Assembly (NCBI GenBank): GCA_036924085.1
Contig: JAVGWX010000007.1
Coordinates: 37,446,643 to 37,510,642 of the forward strand
Direction: 5' to 3'
Length of the DNA: 64,000 nt
Origin: Ariolimax columbianus
Taxonomy: Eukaryota > Mollusca > Gastropoda > Stylommatophora > Arionidae
Part shown: positions 1 to 10,575 of the stretch, piece after piece
Position numbering within the stretch: position 1 is the first letter of the stretch
Layout: each line of letters starts with the position of its first letter
Position numbers and translations under genes: made by a program
The notes under the pieces: generated by a model
What the model was told of the DNA's origin: nothing
The model's input: only the letters and a program-made list of their open reading frames with translations
Database searches by the model: none

Positions 1-365
1 TGAGCTCGGAACACTTTCCGATGAGAGATTAAGTCAAAGTGCGCGCGGTGATAGTAGGTCAGCCAGGCCTCGGCCACGAGCTCGCCAGATTTCGGTTTCA
101 GTGTGGGAGCAGGGAGGGAACTGTGCTGTGTAAAACGCTGCTGTCGAGGTCTTCAATAGACACGAGAAGGATTGTTCACGGTGATGTGTAATACCGAGGA
201 TTAGTGAGTGTAAAGCGAGGTACACAGGGATTCCAAGATAAGTAATCATTGGCAGAATGAATAACTGGCCCTTGTTAAGGTCTAGGTGTTATCTTGGTTT
301 TATATAGTAGGTAGGAAGGGAATTGGTCACTTCAGCTAAACACAAGCGGCCTTAGTACTTCAGCG
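1..365. other. No recognisable feature
   Basis: No transposon, SINE or tandem repeat was recognised here. A short minus-strand open stretch exists but has no protein-like features and is treated as chance. Confidence 0.5.
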
Positions 366-842
366 TTCGTTCTCAAACGACTGCTCTGAAAATGGTTTTG
401 CAAGTAGCAAGATATTGTCCGGAGAACGGAATGCGTTGTGTCGTAGTTTGCAGCTTGACTGTGGTATTTACACCTTTCGGTCCGACACATCCGACTTCAG
501 CAGGCATTTTTTGGGTACCGGGTTAGCCTTTCCTCTTCGAACCCTTCTGCTTAGCCCAGGATCACCACGTGGAGGTGTAGAATTAGAAGGGTCTTCCTGT
601 CAAAGACAGATGTGTCGGACCGAAAGGTGCAAATATCGCAGCCAAGCTGTAAACTAGCGACACAAGGCATTGCGTTCTCCGGACTACATACTGCAAAGTC
701 CTGTTCAGGGCTTGGTAGTCGGAGATTGAGAACGAACGCAGAAGAAGAGGGAGAAGTGTCATGACAGATCATGGTCCCTGACCATAGCAGTCAGCTTTGG
801 GTCGCTGACCGCTGCAGCTCATGCACTGCTCAACGTCTTGGA
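366..842 (-). mobile_element. SINE-A copy, interrupted by a second SINE-A
   Basis: The segment reads as the reverse complement of the SINE-A consensus seen throughout the window. Its 3' part lies at 366-598 (tail side GTTCTCAA, then the block that reads TGCTGAAGTCGGATG on the other strand). Its 5' part lies at about 770-842 (GCAGTCAGCTTTGGGTCGCTG onward). The middle is displaced by a fragment in the opposite orientation. SINE-A is a non-autonomous retroposon of about 350 bp whose head I cannot tie to a tRNA. Confidence 0.8.
600..757 (+). mobile_element. SINE-A 3' fragment nested in another SINE-A
   Basis: This is a sense-orientation SINE-A 3' half: GATGTGTCGGACCGAAAGG, then the TTCAGGGCTTGGTAG hairpin region, then GAGAACGAACGCAGAAGAAG tail. 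It lies inside the opposite-strand copy at 366-842, so it inserted later or arose by an inverted rearrangement. No clear target duplication was found. Confidence 0.7.
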
Positions 843-894
843 CATGGTCTTAGTACAGTGAAGTATGTAATGCAATAACGCTAGTACTAACAAC

Positions 895-1500
895 GGGAAC
901 ATGCTCCAATTACTTCCGTATAGAAGTAGAAGCACTGAAGGCCGCTGCCAAGCTTGTTTCCCAAGATGAAGATATTCACCAAGAACATGCATCGTCCGTA
1001 AAAGCGGAGCTAAAACAACACAAAAATGAAGATCTCGAACAATGTATGTTCGTCCCTGACAGGTGCAAGCAGAAAAAAACATCCAAGGTTGGTCATTCTG
1101 TGGATTCCCTCCCACTGCAATATATAAGATGTTAAAGCTGCAGACAGACTAGCAAAGTGTTGAGGAGGTTCCCCACAGACCGACAAGAGCATCACATATA
1201 ATGAGGCCAAGACCATAGTTAAATCCTTCGCGAGGAAATGGACTGACCAACTTCCGACAAGAAGAGAGCTACTATGATTTAACTAGAGAAGAGCAAGTCA
1301 TCATCTTCAGACTGAGAATTGGGCATAACAGACTCAAGGGTCATCTTCACAACAATATGAGGATTGGGACAGATGACAGGTGTCCGTGTGGGGAGCATAT
1401 CATGACCGTGGAACACATCCTACACGCTCGCGCAGGAAAAGAGACAACAATACTGGCCTCGCGAGACAGATACGAGACAAAAGCTGTGCGGAAACAGCCG
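895..1500 (+). pseudogene. Relic of an RNase H-bearing LINE (3' end)
   Basis: Decayed frames reproduce, in order, RNase H motif 2 (RIEVEALKAA near 925), the WIPSHCNI motif near 1103 with AADRLAK after a lost GNE, a linker matching LINE-I (ITYNEAK), and the C-terminal domain FRLRIGHNRLKGHL (1310-1350) followed by the Cys/His motif CPCGEHIMTVEHIL. It continues as RQQYWPRE to about 1495. The same order occurs in LINE-I copies A to E, but divergence is high with several stops and shifts, so this is an older related family. The 31-bp array at 1518 begins just after it. Confidence 0.75.
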
Positions 1501-1517
1501 GACAAACAGAGAGCTTC

Positions 1518-1956
1518 TTTGTAAGGGAAACTGGGACCTTGATCTGGGTATGTAAGGGAAACTGGGACCTTGATCTGGGGATGTAAGGGAAACTGGGACC
1601 TTGATCTGAGGATGTAAGGGACACTGGGACCTTGATCTGGGTATGTAAGGGAAACTGGGACCTTGATCTGGGTATGTAAGGGAAACTGGGACCTTAATCT
1701 GAGGGAGGATGTAAGACAAACCGGGACCTTGATCTGGGGATGTAAGAGAAACCGGGACCTTGCTCTAAGGATGTAAGAGAAACAGGGACCTTGATCTGGG
1801 TATGTAAGAGAAACAGGGACCTTGATCTGATGATGTAAGAGAAACAGGGACCTTGATCTGGGTATGGAAGAGAAACCGGGACCTTGATCTGATGATGTAA
1901 GAGAAACAGGGACCTTAGTCTGAGGATCTAAGAGAAACCGGGACCTTGATCTGGGG
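1518..1956. repeat. 31-bp tandem array, about 14 copies
   Basis: The unit is GGAAACTGGGACCTTGATCT plus GGGTATGTAAG. Units vary at a few positions (CTGGG/CCGGG/CAGGG; GGGTATG/GAGGATG/GATGATG). It abuts the C-terminal end of the LINE relic upstream. Any open frame across it is a by-product of the repeat. Confidence 0.95.
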
Positions 1957-2290
1957 ATGAACGAAGAAGATACGCTATAGACTTTCTGTTGTTGGACTGA
2001 TTAACAAAACTAATAGCAGAACTGTCAATGTACTGAGCCGCTCATATGGAGTATATGTCATGTGTGTGTGTATGTACGATTAGCGCGGTGGCAGAACACT
2101 GGCGTTCATGCAATGGTATGGCGCACGAGTCAAGCTATCAGTACGCTCCACCTGTAAATGGTGTACCTCACATACAACTAGGGAAGTAAAAGGCAGCGAA
2201 GATAGAAACTAGTCACCTCACATACAACTAGGGAAATAAAAGGCAGCGAAGATAGAAACTAGTCACCCTACCTCACACAAGATGTGGCTG
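1957..2290. repeat. Unassigned sequence with a 50-bp tandem duplication
   Basis: A 50-bp unit beginning CCTCACATACAACTAGGGAA is present twice (2166-2215 and 2216-2265) with one difference. Nothing else was recognised before the 70-bp array starts at 2291. Confidence 0.8.
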
Positions 2291-3550
2291 AGTATACTGA
2301 GGTCTCTAACAGCTTCATTCCCCGACAGTAGTGTAGCTACTATGCGACAAACCTTGACTTAGTATACTGAGGTCTCTAACAGCTTCATTCCCCGACAGTA
2401 GTGTAGCTACTATGCGACAAACCTTGACTTAGTATACTCAGGTCTCTAACAGCTTCATTCCCCGACAGTAGTGTAGCTACTATGCGACAAACCTTGACTT
2501 AGTATACTCAGGTCTCTAACAGCTTCATTCCCCGACAGTAGTGTAGCTACTATGCGACAAACCTTGACTTAGTATACTCAGGTCTCTAACAGCTTCATTC
2601 CCCGACAGTAGTGTAGCTACTATGCGACAAACCTTGACTTAGTATACTGAGGTCTCTAACAGCTTCATTCCCCGACAGTAGTGTAGCTACTATGCGACAA
2701 ACCTTGACTTAGTATACTCAGGTCTCTAACAGCTTCATTCCCCGACAGTAGTGTAGCTACTATGCGACAAACCTTGACTTAGTATACTCAGGTCTCTAAC
2801 AGCTTCATTCCCCGACAGTAGTGTAGCTACTATGCGACAAACCTTGACTTAGTATACTCAGGTCTCTAACAGCTTCATTCCCCGACAGTAGTGTAGCTAC
2901 TATGCGACAAACCTTGACTTAGTATACTCAGGTCTCTAACAGCTTCATTCCCCGACAGTAGTGTAGCTACTATGCGACAAACCTTGACTTAGTATACTCA
3001 GGTCTCTAACAGCTTCATTCCCCGACAGTAGTGTACCTACTATGCGACAAACCTTGACTTAGTATACTCAGGTCTCTAACAGCTTCATTCCCCGACAGTA
3101 GTGTAGCTACTATGCGACAAACCTTGACTTAGTATACTCAGGTCTCTAACAGCTTCATTCCCCGACAGTAGTGTAGCTACTATGCGACAAACCTTGACTT
3201 AGTATACTCAGGTCTCTAACAGCTTCATTCCCCGACAGTAGTGTAGCTACTATGCGACAAACCTTGACTTAGTATACTCAGGTCTCTAACAGCTTCATTC
3301 CCCGACAGTAGTGTAGCTACTATGCGACAAACCTTGACTTAGTATACTCAGGTCTCTAACAGCTTCATTCCCCGACAGTAGTGTAGCTACTATGCGACAA
3401 ACCTTGACTTAGTATACTCAGGTCTCTAACAGCTTCATTCCCCGACAGTAGTGTAGCTACTATGCGACAAACCTTGACTTAGTATACTCAGGTCTCTAAC
3501 AGCTTCATTCCCCGACAGTAGTGTAGCTACTATGCAACAAACCTTGACAT
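2291..3550. repeat. 70-bp satellite-like array, 18 copies
   Basis: Eighteen head-to-tail 70-bp units begin AGTATACTSAGGTCTCTAAC. Copies are almost identical: the main variation is GA versus CA at unit position 9-10 (GA in copies 1, 2 and 6), plus rare point changes near 3035 and 3535. No protein frame is implied. The low divergence indicates recent amplification or homogenisation. Confidence 0.97.
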
Positions 3551-3699
3551 TTACATATACGTATAAATGTTATAGACAGAGTGCAAAGAATAATGACACA
3601 CACGCTTTACTAAACAAACAAAAAAAAAGGTTAAAAAAAAATGTATTTATTTTTAAATAATAATAATAAATGCTAAATAATTACAGGTCCCCGAATATA

Positions 3700-4051
3700 A
3701 TTTGTCAGGTGTTGTTGTTGGTGGTGTTGTTGTTGCTGCTGCAGATTATCTTGCTGCTAATGCTGTTGTTGTTGGAGTTGTTGTTGTTGGTGCTGCTGCT
3801 GTTGTTGCTGCTGTTGTTGTTGTTGCTGCTGATTTTGTTGCTGCTGCTGTTGTTGTGTTTACTCCTAATGCTGTTGTTGTTGTTGCTGCTGTTGTTGCTG
3901 TTTTTACTCCTAATACTGGTTTTGTTGTTGCTGCTGTTGTTGTTGTTTTTACTCCTAATACTGGTTTTGTTGTTGCTGCTGCTGTTGTTGTTTTTACTCC
4001 TAATGGTGTTGTTCTTATTGTTGCTGCTGTTGTTGTGGTTTTTACTCCTAA

Positions 4052-4082
<31 letters not shown>

Positions 4083-4190
4083 TTTACTCCTAATGCTGCT
4101 GTTGTTGTTGTTTTTACATCCTAATGCTAATGCTGTTATTGTACTCCTAATGCTGCTGTTGTTGCTGCTGTTGTTGCTGCTACCACTGTT
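3700..4190. repeat. Composite GTT/GCT trinucleotide array
   Basis: This is a mixed (GTT)n/(GCT)n microsatellite punctuated every 40-60 bp by a spacer like TTTTTACTCCTAATG, giving a higher-order compound repeat. Long Leu-, Val/Ala- and Asn/Ser-rich open frames exist on both strands, but they are what a stop-poor triplet repeat yields. I do not call a gene. Confidence 0.9.
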
Positions 4191-4506
4191 CAATGCCTAC
4201 AACAAGCTACCCTTTTGTGAATCTGATCAATGCCAGAAGAACAGTGGATGGAATGTCGGATAATAAACATGAGACGATCGGCGAGAGAACACAATGCGGC
4301 AAGATCCACCTTAGCGCAGCGTCAACATACAGCACATACAGATGCATACACGCATCCATATAATGACCCGACACGTCCTAATATAGCCTAAAGGACTAAT
4401 ATGTCAGAGGTTGAAATGGGCGTGCATTTCTTCTCCAATAAGCAGGACAAACTAATAGCCAAAAAACAATGTAACAAATAAAAATAAAGTGATTTATCGT
4501 CTTTTT

Positions 4507-4868
4507 CTTCTTCTGCGTTCGTTCTCAATCTCCTGCTACCAAGGACTGAACTGGAGTTTGCAAGTAGCAGAATGTAGTACGGAGAACACAATGCATTGTG
4601 TCTCTAGTTTACATCATGTCTGCGATATTTGCACCTTTCGGTCCGAGACATCCGACTTCAGTTGGCATGTTCTGAGTACCTGGTTAGCCTTCCCTCTTTG
4701 ATCCTTTCTCCTTAGCCAACATGCTCAGTTGCAGCCTGTTATCCAGGATCACCGCGACGAGGTGTAGAAGGGTCTTGGCAGCTCTGGTTCGCTGGCCCTG
4801 ACGCTAGCAGTCAGCTATGGGGTCACTGACCGCTGCAGCTTACGCCCTGCTCAACATCTTGATCCCCA
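4507..4868 (-). mobile_element. SINE-A, near full length
   Basis: This antisense copy runs from the tail side (CTTCTTCTGCGTTCGTTCTC) through the core to the head (CATCTTGATCCC). The tail is (GAA)n preceded by GAACGAACGCA. It is followed at 4894 by a tandem array derived from a tRNA-like head. Confidence 0.85.
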
Positions 4869-4893
4869 GTTATTCTCTTTTTTAAATGGGGAT

Positions 4894-5622
4894 CTCTGTG
4901 GCGAAGTGGTCAAGCCGTTTGCCTCCGTGTCGAAGTGGTCAAGCCGTTTGCCTCTGTGGCGAAGTGGTCAAGCCCTTTGCCTCTGCAGCAAAGTGGTCAA
5001 GCCGTTTGACTCTGTGGAGAAGTGGTCAAGCCGTTTGACTCTGTGGCGAAGTGGTCAAGCCGTTTGACTCTATGGCGAAGTGGTCAAGCCGTTTGACTCT
5101 GTGGCGAAGTGGTCAAGCCGTTTGACTCTGTGGCGAAGTGGTCAAGCCGTTTGACTCTGTGGCGAAGTGGTCAAGCCCTTTGCCTCTGTGGCGAAGTGGT
5201 CAAGCCGTTTGACTCTGTGGCGAAATGGTCAAGCCGTTTGACTCTGTGGCGAAGTGGTCAAGCCGTTTGACTCTGTGGCGAAGTGGTCAAGCCGTTTGAC
5301 TCTGTGGCGAAGTGGTCAAGCCGTTTGACTCTGTGGCGAAGTGGTCAAGCCGTTTGACTCTGTGGCGAAGTGGTCAAGCCGTTTGACTCTGTGGCGAAGT
5401 GGTCAAGCCGTTTGACTCTGTGGCGAAGTGGTCAAGCCGTTTGACTCTGTGGCGAAGTGGTCAAGCCGTTTGACTCTGTGGAGAAGTGGTCAAGCCGTTT
5501 GACTCTGTGGCGAAGTGGTCAAGCCGTTTGACTCTGTGGCGAAGTGGTCAAGCCGTTTGACTCTGTGGCGAAGTGATCAAGCCGTTTGCCTCTGCAGCAA
5601 AGTGGTCAAGCCGTTTGCCTCG
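4894..5622. repeat. 29-bp array made of a tRNA-like A-box segment, about 25 copies
   Basis: The unit CTCTGTGGCGAAGTGGTCAA plus GCCGTTTGA matches the D-arm/box A region of a tRNA gene (TGGCGAAGTGGT fits TRGCNNAGYNGG). The outermost units are more diverged (GCCTCCGTGTC, CTCTGCAGCAA), the inner ones nearly identical. No box B (GGTTCGANNCC) follows, so this is an amplified head fragment of a tRNA-related SINE and not a tRNA gene cluster. Confidence 0.9.
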
Positions 5623-5669
5623 TGTTGAGACGGTCGAGCTGCGACGGTCGTTTCGTGATGTCAATTTTT

Positions 5670-5870
5670 CCGGGGATACCTGGGTTCATCGCTGGAGGGA
5701 TCCTTGGGTTCATCGCTGGAGGGATCCCTGGGTTCATACCTGGAGGCATCCCTGGGTTCATCGATGGGATCCCTGGAGGGATACTTGGGTTCATCGCTGG
5801 ATGGATCACTGGGTTCATCCCTGGAGGCATCCTTGGGTTCATAGCTGGAGGGATCTCTGGGTTCATCGCA
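5670..5870. repeat. 24-bp tandem array, about 8 copies
   Basis: The unit is close to GGGTTCATCGCTGGAGGGAT plus CCCT. Because 24 is a multiple of three, the array is open on both strands (PGFIAGGI on plus, MNPGIPPA on minus). No start context, signal peptide or conserved domain supports a gene. Confidence 0.9.
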
Positions 5871-5965
5871 AGTGTTTCTTCACGGCAATTTAGTTCCATA
5901 CAAAGTGTTCCATTTACCTGGCCGTGAAGGAAGAGAGCTGTCGTCTGGTTTTTCTCATTACCAAA

Positions 5966-6716
5966 GACAATGATTATAACCAACAATGATTATAACCAAC
6001 GACAATGATTATAACCAACAATGATTATAACCAAAGACAATGATTATAACCAACGACAATGATTATAACCAACAATGATTATAACCAACGACATGGTTAT
6101 AACCAGAGACAATGATTATAACCAACGACAATGATTATAACCAACAATGATTATAACCAAAGACAATGATTATAACCAAAGACAATGATTATAACCAAAG
6201 ACAATGATTATAACCAAAAACAATGATTATAACCAAAGACAACGATTATAACCAAAGACAATGATTATAACCAAAGACAATGATTATAACCAAAAACAAT
6301 TATTATAACCAAAGACTGATTATAACCAACGACAATGATTATAACCAACAATGATTATAACCAACAATCACTATAACCAACAATGATTATAACCAACGAC
6401 AATGATTATAACCAACAATGATTATAACCAAAGACAATGATTATAACCAACGACAATGATTATAACCAACAATGATTATAACCAACGACATGGTTGTAAC
6501 CAGAGACAATGATTATAAGCAAAGACAATGATTATAACCAACAATGATTATAACCAAAGACAATGATTATAACCAAAGACAATGATTATAACCAACAATG
6601 ATTATAACCAAAGACAATGATTATAACCAAAGACAATGATTATAACCAACAATGATTATAACCAAAGACAACGATTATAACCAAAGACAATGATTATAAC
6701 CAAAGACAATCGTCAT
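5966..6716. repeat. Short tandem array of AATGATTATAACCAA units
   Basis: Roughly 40 irregular 16-19 bp units alternate between AATGATTATAACCAAC and GACAATGATTATAACCAAA. Spacing varies, so the array is a mixture of two unit lengths. Confidence 0.95.
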
Positions 6717-6904
6717 AGACAAAGAGCCAAGTAAAGGTAGCCATACAAAGAAACAAAATCAGTTCACCAATTCTCACACATGGGTCAAATCATCAGAGAA
6801 AATTCACGATGCCTAAGAGAAACAAGACCCAGAATTGTGTTGGTAAAAAATGCATTTAGAGAGAAACAATGAGTACTGATAACAGGTAGGGTTAGTTTGA
6901 CTCT

Positions 6905-6990
6905 ACTGAAAGAATCCTGGATACAAATGTCTGGTCTGTGGCGTTGTACGGTTCTGAAACATGGACAATAAATAGAGGCGAGGGGAAATA
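6905..6990 (+). pseudogene. LINE reverse transcriptase fragment (C-terminal motif)
   Basis: One frame reads RILDTNVWSVALYGSETWT, the YGSETWT signature found just after the polymerase domain of RTE/CR1/L2-like LINEs. Surrounding frames break quickly. From 6717 to 7182 nothing else is recognised. Confidence 0.65.
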
Positions 6991-7195
6991 CTTTGTAGGC
7001 ATTTGGGATTTTGTGTTACCGAAAGATGAATTAAATGAGTTGGACCTTGACCTACTTTAGGTAGGCCGTTTCACTCACGATAAAATCCATTGAAACGTCC
7101 CATTCCACCGCCGACTAAATGACGAAACTCATATTGTGCAAAGGTTAATAATCAATTTATGCTCCACACAGAGACATAAAACAAATTCAAGGTAC

Positions 7196-8706
7196 CAAAT
7201 TAAGTCTAAATGGCAAATTCCTGCAGCCAAACGACGACCCAACCTATCTGGGAGTCACATTTGATCGGCGCATGACATGAAAAAGTCAGATTGAGAGAAA
7301 CCGAATGAAAGCCAGAGAAAGAATGGCAATCATGAGGAAACTTGCTGGCACAAGCTGGGGAGCAGACGAAGGCATACTAAAGAAACTGTACACTGGAAGA
7401 GTGAGACCAGTTCTCGAGTATGGCATTGCGGCATGGACAACAGCAGCAAAGGCGAACTTCGATAAAGTTAGCAAACTTCAAAACCAAGCCATGAGAATTA
7501 TAACAGGTGGCATGAAGTCAACGCCAATTGTAGAACTTGAAAAGATTACAAAACTGCAATCCATGACCGATAGAAGAGACTGCAGAGCCCAGCTGCAGTC
7601 AGAGAAGCTCCGAAGACTGACCGACCATCCAATGCACCAGAGACTAAACAATTTGGGAAAGGGGAAACTAAAGCGGAGAAACTTTGCAGAAATAGCCAAA
7701 GCAAAGATGCACGAAGATCCCATAAACGCACTAACAACTCCAAAACCCATCACTACTGTACGAAAACCTACCTGGAGGCAGGATATATTTCCAGAAGTGG
7801 TAGAAAATATACCAGGTATTACAAACAAAAACTGCCAGACTGAAAAAGAAAGAAGAGATACTACCCTAAGCTTCATAACGAAAAGCTACCCAAGCATGGA
7901 CTGGACCCATGCATACACCGACGGTTCTGTAACAAACACAACACAGAACGGAGGGGCAGGAGCATTCCTGAACCTACCAAATGGCAGAAAAATAACACTG
8001 TCATTCGCTACTGGTAAGTACACAAGCAATTTCAGAGCGGAGGCAGAGGCACTGAGGGCGGCAGTGGAAGAAATGGTGACACACAGTGAAAATGAAAGCC
8101 ATATAGTCCTGCTTACAGATGCTCTCGCCGTAGTCAAAGCGCTAAAAAGCCAGAAAAACACTGAGCTTAATGACCTAAGAGCAGCACTCTGCAAACTGTG
8201 CCAGCAGTCCGCACCAAAAATGGTAGTGGTACAGTGGGTCCCATCACACTGCAACATCCAAGGCAACGAGGAGGCAGACAGACTGGCAAAAGAAGGTGCA
8301 AGACTACCACAAACAGATACCAGTATGACGTACGAAGAGTCAAAACGGCTTTTCAAAGCCAGATACATGACCAAATGGGAAACCGAACATACTGGTTACA
8401 CCAAAAACGATGCCTATTACCAGTTGAACCGAAGAGAGCAGGTCGTTGTCTTCAGACTTCGCACTGGCCACAATAGACTGAGGTACCACCTATTCAACAA
8501 ATTGAAGATAGGGTGTACCGACGAATGCCCGTGCGGTACTGGTAAAATGACCGCTGAACATCTGCTGCAGAACTGCCCGACATACGAGGATCAGAGAGAG
8601 CAGATGTGGCCATCACCAGTGGAACTGCAAGACAAGCTCTATGGCAGTGGCGACAACCTCAATAATGGTTACTGTCTGATTGCGTACGCAGAAGAAGAAG
8701 AAGAAG
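7196..8706 (+). mobile_element. LINE-I copy A, 5'-truncated
   Basis: This is the 3' 1.5 kb of the RNase H LINE. It is flanked by an exact 13-bp target duplication AAATTCAAGGTAC (7183-7195 and 8707-8719) and ends in TGCGTACGCA(GAA)n. Against copy E it lacks about 27 bp just before the tail (the stretch with TTTTTTCGAAAA), so its 3' hairpin is gone. An exact duplication argues for a relatively recent insertion. Confidence 0.93.
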
Positions 8707-8888
8707 AAATTCAAGGTACAAAAAACAAGAAATCATTGCTGAGAGTGATCCTTTCACATAATCCTGTCCTGAAACAACCTGCATATCTATCTTTGTCTCC
8801 CCAACAGTCTATTTTAGTTGCACTCATAGTTGACACATGCAAGTTCCGAAATTTGTCATGTCACGAAGCACTTTTGCTCGCCCTATAA
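7196..8888 (+). pseudogene. LINE-I polyprotein fragment (post-RT, RNase H, Cys/His tail)
   Basis: The frame starts inside the region after the polymerase domain (TKLSLNG). It has a stop at 7276 where other copies encode Trp (MTWKS becomes MT-stop) and is then open from 7305. RNase H motifs are all present: YTDGS near 7918, AEAEAL near 8040, LLTDAL near 8113, and WVPSHCN with GNEEADRLA near 8237-8290. A Cys/His C-terminal motif CPCGTGKMTAEHLL follows. The 27-bp loss near the tail shifts translation, so the frame runs through the GAA tail into flanking DNA and ends at 8888; the last roughly 60 residues are not element-derived. Confidence 0.9.
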
Positions 8889-8924
8889 TCAGTCACATGA
8901 GGGCACGTTCGTTAGCCCTATAGT
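8881..8924. repeat. Isolated monomer of the 35-bp satellite found at 13861
   Basis: The sequence CCTATAATCAGTCACATGAG followed by GGCACGTTCGTTAGCCCTATAGTC matches the unit of the array at 13861-14520, about 5 kb away. It directly abuts Element N. Confidence 0.75.
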
Positions 8925-9241
8925 CTGGGCATGCAAAATATACTGATCAGACATGTTAGGGTCAGGCAAAATATACTGGGCAAGACCCTCACCTCGGCTT
9001 CCTAGTAGTCCTCCCCGGAAACAGACTGTTTTAATGGGGTGAGAGATCGACGTGATTCCCGTAGTAGATGAAACCAATCATAGCACAACCGCCTGGAGAA
9101 CGCCGGTCCACCTTCATCAGCACGCTTGGGATGTGAGGAAAGCTACTGCAACACGCCACTTAACGCCCTTTTCATGTGCACAAAGAGTAAACCTACTCAT
9201 TGTTGGCATTCGAATCAATAACAATAACAACAACAACATAC
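8925..9241 (+). mobile_element. Element N copy with (AAC)n-type tail
   Basis: It opens with two degenerate copies of the internal repeat (AAAATATACTGATCAGACATG) and continues through CCTCACCTCGGCTTCC, a unique body (GAGAGATCGACGTGATTCCC; CCACCTTCATCAGCACGCT) and the 3' motif CTACTCATTGTTGGCATTCG. It ends in an AAT/AAC-rich tail. The tail suggests retroposition; no coding capacity is visible. Confidence 0.85.
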
Positions 9242-9947
9242 AAACATTTAAAACATTGTAAAATAGTCAGATATAATATACAAATGCCGCCAGTGAGCTA
9301 ATATTCCAAGAGCATGGACAACGGCAGAACTGCCTGACCGAAAACCCGCAGGAAGCGGTGCAAGTAATCCAGATAGGATGTGAGGATGCGAGCAAACCAC
9401 AGTCGCAAGTTGACATCATAGGCACTGGCAGCTGGATAAATAGTCCAATTTTGTTTGTATTCCACTTGTGCCACCGTGATATTAGGATTACGATACACGA
9501 GTCTCACAAACGATGCAAACAGCATTATAGTAGACAACCGTCAAATCCACACAATCCATATCTCATAACAAACGTCACAGGAAGCTGTAAGTAAGAAATA
9601 ATGCTCTAGACTTTCACAAAGTGACGTCACAGAGTGAAAGTCAAAGCCATCCACATCATGGCAGACGAACTATGCCCAAATCCGGCTGTCCTGAGACTCA
9701 CCGGAGGCAAGGTAGGTTTTCCAGCCAGAATGTGATGATGTGCGGGAACAAAAGTCACACGACACTCGTTCTCGTCAATGGAAAGAGACAACTGAAGAAT
9801 CGACTGAACAGTCGAAACGATGCGTGTATGACACTTGCGTCACCTAATCTGTGGCCCTGGTCAAACGCATCTCCTCGGTTACAAATTACATTTCTGTAAC
9901 AGACACTGCCGTCCGTGATGGAATGACAGAGTATTATGGATAACAAA
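9242..9947. other. Unassigned sequence with a minus-strand open stretch
   Basis: On the minus strand 9537-9298 encodes about 80 residues of ordinary composition (NPNITVAQVEYKQNWTIYPA, LWFARILTSYLDYLHRFLRVF) ending in a stop. It follows a TGA and has no ATG context. A 3' splice-like TTCTTACTTACAG lies about 60 bp upstream but in another frame. No family was recognised. The rest (9600-9947) holds nothing I can name. Confidence 0.3.
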
Positions 9948-10270
9948 CAGGTTGCAACAGAGCAGACTGGGTAAGGAGATGGGATCGAAGGGGGAAGGGT
10001 AACCCGGTAATAAAAAAATGCCTGCTGAAGTAGACTGTGTCAGACAGAAGGGTGCAAAATAGATGGCAGGCAAGCTGTCCACTACCACACAACACATTCT
10101 GTTCTCCAGACTACATCCTGTTACTTGCAAAGCTCTTTTCATGGTTGGTTAACGGGAGAACGAACGAAAAAGAAGAAGAAAAGAAGAAGAAGAAGAAAAA
10201 GGAGAACAACAAGAAAAAGAAGAACAAGAACAAGAAGAACAAGAAGAAGAATAAAAACAACAACAACAAC
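9948..10270 (+). mobile_element. SINE-A, 5'-truncated, long GAA/AAC-rich tail
   Basis: It begins at GGTTGCAACAGAGCAGACTGG, contains the core TGCCTGCTGAAGTAGACTG and ends GGGAGAACGAACGAAAAAG. It has an unusually long purine tail (10165-10270) that drifts from GAA to AAC. Confidence 0.85.
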
Positions 10271-10304
10271 CCATAGTTGTTTTTGTCTACTGTAGTAGGA
10301 CTTT

Positions 10305-10558
10305 GGGTATTCCGTGACGAAGTGGTTATGCTGTCGGCCTCGTGATCAGGTGGTGTGGGTTCGACTCCGGACTCCGCCGTCTTTTTCACTGGTACTTGAT
10401 GCGGAGTCCCCTGCATCTTGTAGTCGCCCCCTAGTCGTCTTGTCCTTCACTTGGCACTGGGGTCGGGCGGTACGAGACGAGAGAGTGAAAAAGCGCTAAA
10501 AATAGCGCTCGCATAATTAATTATGCCATCATCGTCTATGATGGACGGCGGCCTTTAC
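10305..10558 (+). mobile_element. SINE-T2, tRNA-derived, with a perfect 15-bp duplication
   Basis: The head has a box A-like TGACGAAGTGG and box B-like GGGTTCGACTCCG, the layout of a Pol III internal promoter. The body includes the self-complementary stretch AGCGCTAAAAATAGCGCT. Exact duplications CTGTAGTAGGACTTT flank it at 10290-10304 and 10559-10573, so both ends are defined. It is the only copy of this family recognised here. Confidence 0.9.
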
Positions 10559-10575
10559 CTGTAGTAGGACTTTAT

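Noticed and set aside
3670..4263. Long Leu-rich, Val/Ala-rich and Asn/Ser-rich open frames on both strands
   Set aside because: They come from a compound GTT/GCT triplet repeat, which has almost no stops in any frame; no start context or domain.
4894..5622. Cluster of tRNA genes
   Set aside because: Only a box A-like segment is present; no box B, anticodon arm or 3' half in any unit.
5573..5986. PGFIAGGI / MNPGIPPA repeat protein
   Set aside because: A 24-bp minisatellite open on both strands, without signal peptide, start context or flanking coding sequence.
7305..8888. A 527-residue host protein
   Set aside because: It is LINE-I copy A read from an internal ATG through its tail into flanking DNA; domains and 13-bp target duplications show its origin.
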